A DNA stretch of 64,000 bases from assembly GCF_020921035.1 (NCBI RefSeq), contig NC_063150.1, forward strand, positions 10,106,001-10,170,000, given 5' to 3'. The notes below the pieces were generated by a model. That model searched no databases, was not told where the DNA came from, and was given only the letters and a program-made list of their open reading frames with translations. This document shows positions 58,444-64,000 of the stretch, in pieces; the stretch's first letter is position 1, and each line of letters starts with the position of its first letter. The position numbers and the translations under genes were made by a program. The stretch is from Rhodamnia argentea (Eukaryota > Streptophyta > Magnoliopsida > Myrtales > Myrtaceae).

Positions 58444-60554
58444 TTAACAATGCTGCAGAAGTGCAATTCGCTTCTTTGTGGGTACTAAAAGGCTGTATCC
58501 TGGATCTTTCTTTAAGCCCATCTTATCCATACAGGACCAAGTGTCTTGAGCACATTCCCAAGCTCCAGTTTCAGCATATACGCTTGCTAGAAGAACATAA
58601 TTTGTGCAATTTTTTGGATATAAACTGACAAGATGTCTAGCTGCTATTTTTCCAAGTGATGTATTGCCATAAATGCGACATGCCCCCACTATAGAAGCCC
58701 ACAGAGAAGCATTTGGTTTGATATCCATCTCTTGTATCATCTTATATGCTTCTTCTAATTGACCACTGCGTGCAGATAGGTCTACCAAACAGGAAAAATG
58801 TTCTGCTCTTGGAACAATGCCGTATTTACTGATCATGTTAGTAAAGCAATGCCATCCATCACCGGTCAATCCACTATGGCTACAAGCAAAGAGGAGAGAT
58901 AGAAATGTAACATCATTTGGCTTCAGCCCTTTATTTTCCATCTGCCTATAAAGAGCAACTGCCTCATCCCCAAAGCCATGCCTCCCATAGGCAGCAATCA
59001 AAGAAGTCCATGATATGACATTTTTCACTTGCATCTCAACAAAAGCATGAGTAGCATCTTTGATCTCGCCACATTTCCCATACATGTCAACTAGAGCATT
59101 TCCAATGGCCACATCTTTACTGGCTAGACGTTTCAGAACAAGAACATGTATTTGTCGTCCCAAGATCAATGATGCTATATCAGCGCATATATGAAGTATA
59201 GAGCAGAGTGTAATGTCATCAACTTCCAATTGCATACACGCTAATTCCTTCAAGATATCCAGGAAATCATTGCCATATTTACCTTTCCGAGCATATGCAT
59301 TAACAAGGGCAGTGTATGATATTAAATCCTTTTCTGACATACTCCTATACAAATGATGAGCAGTTTGGACACTCCCACATTTTGCATAAGCATCAATCAA
59401 GGATCCAGTCAAATCTTTGTAATATAAGAAGCCCCATTCTACTATAAATTTATGAACTTGGCTTACTTGGAGAAGAGCGCCACCAGCAGCACAGGCTTGT
59501 AAAACGCTTCCTAGAGTGAAGCAATCAGGGGCCATGCCTAACAAGTTTGACACAGAATATTAGCAATATTTGATTGTCGAACTTTGACAATATTATATTC
59601 TAACCAGCCAATATGAAGGATATGGGGAGAGAGAGAGAGAGAGAGAGTTAACGCACACATTCTTGCTCATACTATTCAATGTTTTACGGCAAGTAATCTC
59701 ATCTAGATCATCTTATCTAAAGTTTACCGCCAGTGATCTTCCTAGACTGCATAATATCAAAGAAATAACAAGATCAAATACTCCCTGCAACATATGCAAT
59801 CTACACTATAAAAACTCTTCGTTTTCCCAATAATTACACTGTACAAAGTTCATTACCATAATGTCAACAAACTGCACCAAACGTTCTCTAAGCTACTAAT
59901 ACCTTCTCTCATCATTAAGCAAAACAGTTGGAAAGAATTAGCAACGAGACCGTGAACTGCGTATCCTCCAATCATAGTATTCCATGAAACAATGTCCCGG
60001 TCAGTCATTCTCTCGAACAATCGGTCTGCATCCTCCATCTGTCCGCATTTGGAGTGAAAATCAATGAGAGCACTCTGCACAAACAAGTTACCCACCAGCC
60101 TTCCCTTTTCTACACACCCCTGTACCTGCACCCCCGCATTGAAACACCTACTACTAGTACAAGCCCGCAGCACACTCCCGTAAGTAAACTGATTGGCCTT
60201 AACACCTTCCCTGCGCATTTCTACGAATGTCGTCAGAGCATCTTCAAAGTGCCCATTCTGGCAGCACCCAGAAACCATAGCGGACCAAGACACAACATTT
60301 CTTTCACGCATTTCATCAAAGACCTTGCGGGCACTTCTCAATTCCATGCACTTGGCATAAAACACCAGTAACTTAGTGCTCAGGTGGACATTCGACGAGA
60401 ACCCACTTGTGATTACGTGACCATGTATCTGGCGCCCACAAGAGAAGGCATTCCTAGCTATGCAGAGCCGTAAAATTCTCATGTAAAAGCTATGGTCGAA
60501 GGGGCGACTCGGGTGCACCAGAATGATGCGTGGAGCTCCATGCAATAAGCCCAT
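58444..60554 (-). CDS. PLS-class PPR protein, E subgroup (At3g20730-like), two exons
   Basis: Exon 1 is 60554-59903 and exon 2 is 59537-58444, joined by a 365-bp GT-AG intron (59902-59538). Exon 1 ends in ...MMREG with a phase-1 split codon, and exon 2 continues MAPDCFTLGSVLQAC, restoring a standard PPR motif. Total 1746 nt, 581 residues. Repeats alternate P, L and S types: GRQIHGHVITSGF, NVVSWSAMVSGCCQNGHFED, DIVSWNTMIGGYAVHG, NVISWTSLIAAYGRHGFGDE and others. The C-terminal E and E+ region has IKPNASLWASIVGACRIYG and NYVLLASVYAETGAWE; there is no DYW domain. Proteins of this type bind RNA in mitochondria or plastids and often specify C-to-U editing sites, recruiting a DYW partner. The target is unknown. 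A clear transit peptide is not obvious. Confidence 0.93.
59538..59902 (-). other. Intron of the PPR gene
   Basis: The donor is AAG|GTATTAG and the acceptor CTTGTTAG|GC on the minus strand. It contains a GA run (59628-59647 on plus). Without splicing, translation would stop after residue 233. Confidence 0.85.
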
Positions 60555-63500
60555 GCGTTAAGTCATACACTGCATCTGCTGATTGAGGCCTTCTTCAATG
60601 AGCGCAATCATATGAGGTTGACCTGAGTGTTTTAGCTTCGTCGTCTAATTGTTCGTGCCAGAAGCCCAAAAAGGACATGCACGCATACCCGTGCAATGGC
60701 GTTGGGATCCAAACTGGAATCGTCGAAACAGAGGAGGGATCGGACAAGCCAAAGGCATATGCAGTTTAATTTGTGACTTATTTTATCCCAATAATTAGAC
60801 TTTGTGCATAAAAAAAAATCATAGTGAATAAAGAAATTCAATTTTTTTCAAATTTTGAAAAAATCGATAAAGACAAATTTGCCGGTTTAATTCGATACGA
60901 CTTTTATATTTCTTATTTGCAATGCAAATATTCCAGTTTAAAATTGAATGAGTAGATAAATATATCTTTAAAACGATACTTATACGATGTCATTTATTTT
61001 TAAAATGGAACCGTGACGTATATCATTTAATTAAACCTCACTTAGATAATATAAAAATATCAGTCATTTAAAATAATCCCATTTAAGATTTCAAAAATAC
61101 AACATGTTTCTTTACATCTACTGATTTAATTATTTTAAACTCAATATTATAGTTTTCCTTATTTGATACTCTTTAACAAAACTATAAGATAAATCATACG
61201 GAAACTCTTGTTTTTCTTAGACGTCGCATCTCCTATCAATGGATTATTATCGGTTCGAAAATATGCTTTCGATGTGCCCGCGTAAAGAATGGGCCGAGTA
61301 ACTAGTTATTCCGAGTAATTGCACTTCACATCCTTATCAGATTAAAATTTACAGTACTACTCTTGTTCATTAATGATGTGGGAGATTTTGCAATTAGTGT
61401 TTTTCGGTAAATTATTTCTTATTATTGTTATTATTACCGTTACTAAATATGGGTTTAAAGTTAATGATGTGTTATTAATGTTGTTTTTTTTTTTAAGGAA
61501 CTTTAGTGATCTTTCGAAGTGATTCTTATCTTTTCTAGGTTTTTAAGGGGGAGGAAGAGTATAAAACTTCTAGAATTCCCATAACTGCCGTAACTGAAGA
61601 CTCCTAAAATCCCACAACACAATTAGAGTTTATCTTTAACTTTGACTTACAGCCAAGAAACCAAGATACTGTTGGAACATGTTGCTTACAAAGGAAGCCA
61701 AGCTTCTGTCGCTTCTTATAAATAGCATCCCATGATGTCCAACGATTCATCTTTGATCAAAGGAGGTTTGGGAGAATCACTTCGGAGTATCGAAACGGAG
61801 TCTCGGAATCTCGGCCTTCTGCTTCTCCACCTTCTTCGAGGAAAACACGCGAAGAAGGTCGCGGAGCAGAAAATCGGGACCGCGAGACGGATGCCGTGAC
61901 CGGGCCGACATGGAAGAAGATCGCGTCGGAGAACAAGAAAACCGGGGTAACGCACCCATCTCTCGTTCTCTTCCTTTTTTCATCTGTTTGTCCATAGAAG
62001 CAATTCGATGTTGTGTGTAATTAGTCTTCGCAAGTTGACCGTGATGACTTGCTTAATCAACATACGAATTATCCTCGGAGACTCTTGAAGCCGGTTCTTC
62101 CAAATTCTTGATTTTCTTATTCGTTTCTGCATCAATCCCTGTACCAATTGTTACGTGATCTTTAATAATCATTGGATCTTATACGACTACGTCCAAAAAA
62201 GATGCCTCGACTGGGCTCTTAGGACTCGATTTGCAGAAGTGATCCATATGCCGTTACATCTTTTTCCGCTTCCGTTTTCGCGCTTGTTCCGACCTCTGAT
62301 CTTCATTATAGAATCGAATAAAAATCAATAGCAAAAATAGATACAAATGCGATTCGGAAGGTCGAGATGATTTCACTCAATAGTTAATAAGAATGGAAAC
62401 CGATGACGGAGATGTCCTTGTCAATGCCAACATAGACCTTTCAAGCAATCACTATATTATCAAAGTAATTTTTTTTTTGGTCAGAATTATCAAAGTAAAG
62501 GGAAAATAGTTTGCTTTTTGTCTTTTCATTTTCACTAATGCGTTAAATCTTCTTTCCCGACAATCTCCCTTAAATTGATAGATGAAATCACGGATACGCG
62601 CATATGACTTATATCGATTGACTCATATAACTAATTGGAACTCTCCCTCCAAAGACATAGCTTTCCATGCTATAGCTTTTTCTTAGGCACATAGTACATA
62701 AATATTCCAAGTTATGGACCTTATTTTTCTAATAAAGCCTAGGAAGACGGATGCGAAATGTGTATAAAATCGTACATAGACACATAATACAGTTCCTCTA
62801 ATTCAAGACTTCCATCCATAACCATCATAGGGCGATCGAGTCGAAAGGTTCGGATATCTCGTGTTATCCATAACATTGACTCATCTAGAGTTATATTATT
62901 AAATGCGGGTCCGTATTCATAACTTAGAATTATCGCCATCTAGTTTTTCACGGATCATGACTAGAAATTGAACCGACATGTTAAAATTTTAAAAAAAAGT
63001 TTTTAATAAGACTAATGGAAAAGTAAAACCAGAAAGCGCAATTTCAGATCAAATGCAAGCTAATGAACACGCAGAGTAGTTACGTGCTGACGCCAAGCTT
63101 TTCTTTCTTTGACGGTGCAATTTCCCTTCTTTAATTGATTACACTCGTAGTCTTACCTCCCAATTTCATGGGACACATTCTGACAAGTTCTATTCATTTA
63201 CGATATTTGTTTTAGAAACGTATTCGAAATTACAATTGCACCCCAAAAAAAAATTAACAAGTGTAATTTTCCTTATTCCTTGCAGATTAGAAATTCCGAT
63301 AAAATTAAATTTAATAAGAACAAATATATGGAGGGAGAAAAATATTAACGAAACACAAAATATCGTTAAGTCTGAGTATGGTTCAAAATATCAAACTATA
63401 GCATTTGTAGCACAATAATACACGGGGTTTGCATCATTCTATCTCGCTATTATCTTGTGCCTTGGTCTATGTCCTCTATCCAATCATCAAGTTCGTATTC

Positions 63501-64000
63501 CTTAAGAACAATTTGTGTCGTCGTCGGCAAGTTTATTTCGTAAGCATTTCGAACCCGATGAGACAAGTATCGCCAATACGTTCACTTCCCTTATAAATTC
63601 TCATTGTAAGCATCATTCACTTGTAGCATTTTCGTAATGAGAGTTGTTAACTTGATAATCTGATATTACTGTCGGTTATTTTTTACCATACAATCTCTCA
63701 ATCAATGAGTATTTTATGCAAAATATGCGGCGAATGGTGTGTGGATCTACGGATGAGATTGTATCGTTCTTGACAAGACTATCAAAAAAGCATTTTCATT
63801 TCGTAATCTAGGCGAAATTTTCCATATCTTCCTCAAAGAAATCGTTCATCGTTAAAAAAACAAAAATTTTCAAAATTAAAATGAAAAAGAATAAAAAGAA
63901 ATGGAAACGACGGGGACCTATGCTTACACATAAGGACGACTCGATCACATGCATCTCCCTCACTCTTCACTGGTAAGCACACTTGTCTTTCAACGAAACG
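60555..64000. other. Terminal region, no convincing gene
   Basis: AT-rich. A small minus-strand frame at 61995-61777 (72 residues, basic, Ser/Arg-rich) lies in a slightly GC-richer patch at 61760-61970 but has no recognised family. 62300-64000 shows nothing. Confidence 0.5.
61777..61995 (-). CDS. Hypothetical small basic protein (doubtful)
   Basis: 72 codons from the first ATG; a second ATG twelve codons on gives a 60-residue form starting MGALPRFSCSP. The product is rich in Ser, Arg and Lys (RSSSMSARSRHPSRG, then LLRDLLRVFSSKKVEKQ). The patch is GC-richer than its surroundings, but there is no TATA box I trust and no family I know. A chance frame is as likely. Confidence 0.2.
   Translation of the reverse strand: MDKQMKKGREREMGALPRFSCSPTRSSSMSARSRHPSRGPDFLLRDLLRVFSSKKVEKQKAEIPRLRFDTPK

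Overview
The window looks like a nuclear chromosome segment of a eudicot flowering plant. The evidence is GT-AG introns, plant-only gene families (PLS-class PPR, HECATE-type bHLH, RALF peptide, OBL1-type lipase, plant HMGB), AT-rich intergenic DNA and many small inverted-repeat transposons. The style of the lipase and RRM genes made me think of Myrtales, but that is a hunch the sequence alone does not prove. Gene density is low: five protein-coding genes look intact or expressible, one tRNA gene is clear, and three multi-exon loci are decayed.

Layout. 1-3.1 kb: a fold-back element, a CT microsatellite, and an intact GC-rich intronless gene of the conserved plant family that includes At3g50340/At5g67020. 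6.8-13.4 kb (minus): a 13-exon three-RRM RNA-binding protein locus (At4g36960 type). Its exon order and phases are kept, but it has an in-frame stop, a lost splice acceptor, a tandemly duplicated exon and a retroposon in an intron. 14.9-17.5 kb: fragmented hAT (RICESLEEPER-type) transposase. 19.0-21.6 kb and 27.5-30.4 kb (minus): two OBL1-like class-3 lipase copies, each damaged in a different way. 23.8-25.2 kb (plus), between them: an intronless reading frame with four tandem HMG boxes. 30.5-40.9 kb: gene-poor and rich in MITE and fold-back elements. 40.9-41.7 kb (minus): HECATE-type bHLH. 42-50.5 kb: gene-poor. 50.6 kb: tRNA-Arg(UCU). 50.9-52.1 kb: a G-box minisatellite followed by an LTR-like or pararetrovirus-like promoter and leader with repeated hairpins. 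54.0 kb (plus): RALF34-type peptide. 57.0-57.6 kb: a TIR element. 58.4-60.6 kb (minus): a two-exon PPR gene. The last 3.4 kb has no convincing gene.

The genes share no pathway and form no cluster apart from the lipase pair. The most unusual items are the four-box HMG frame built from 366-bp units, the hairpin series at 51.69-51.98 kb whose arms differ between copies yet can still pair, and the duplicated 46-nt RRM exon. In the lipase pair, one copy has lost exactly the catalytic-serine elbow, and the other has a long CT tract where an exon should be.
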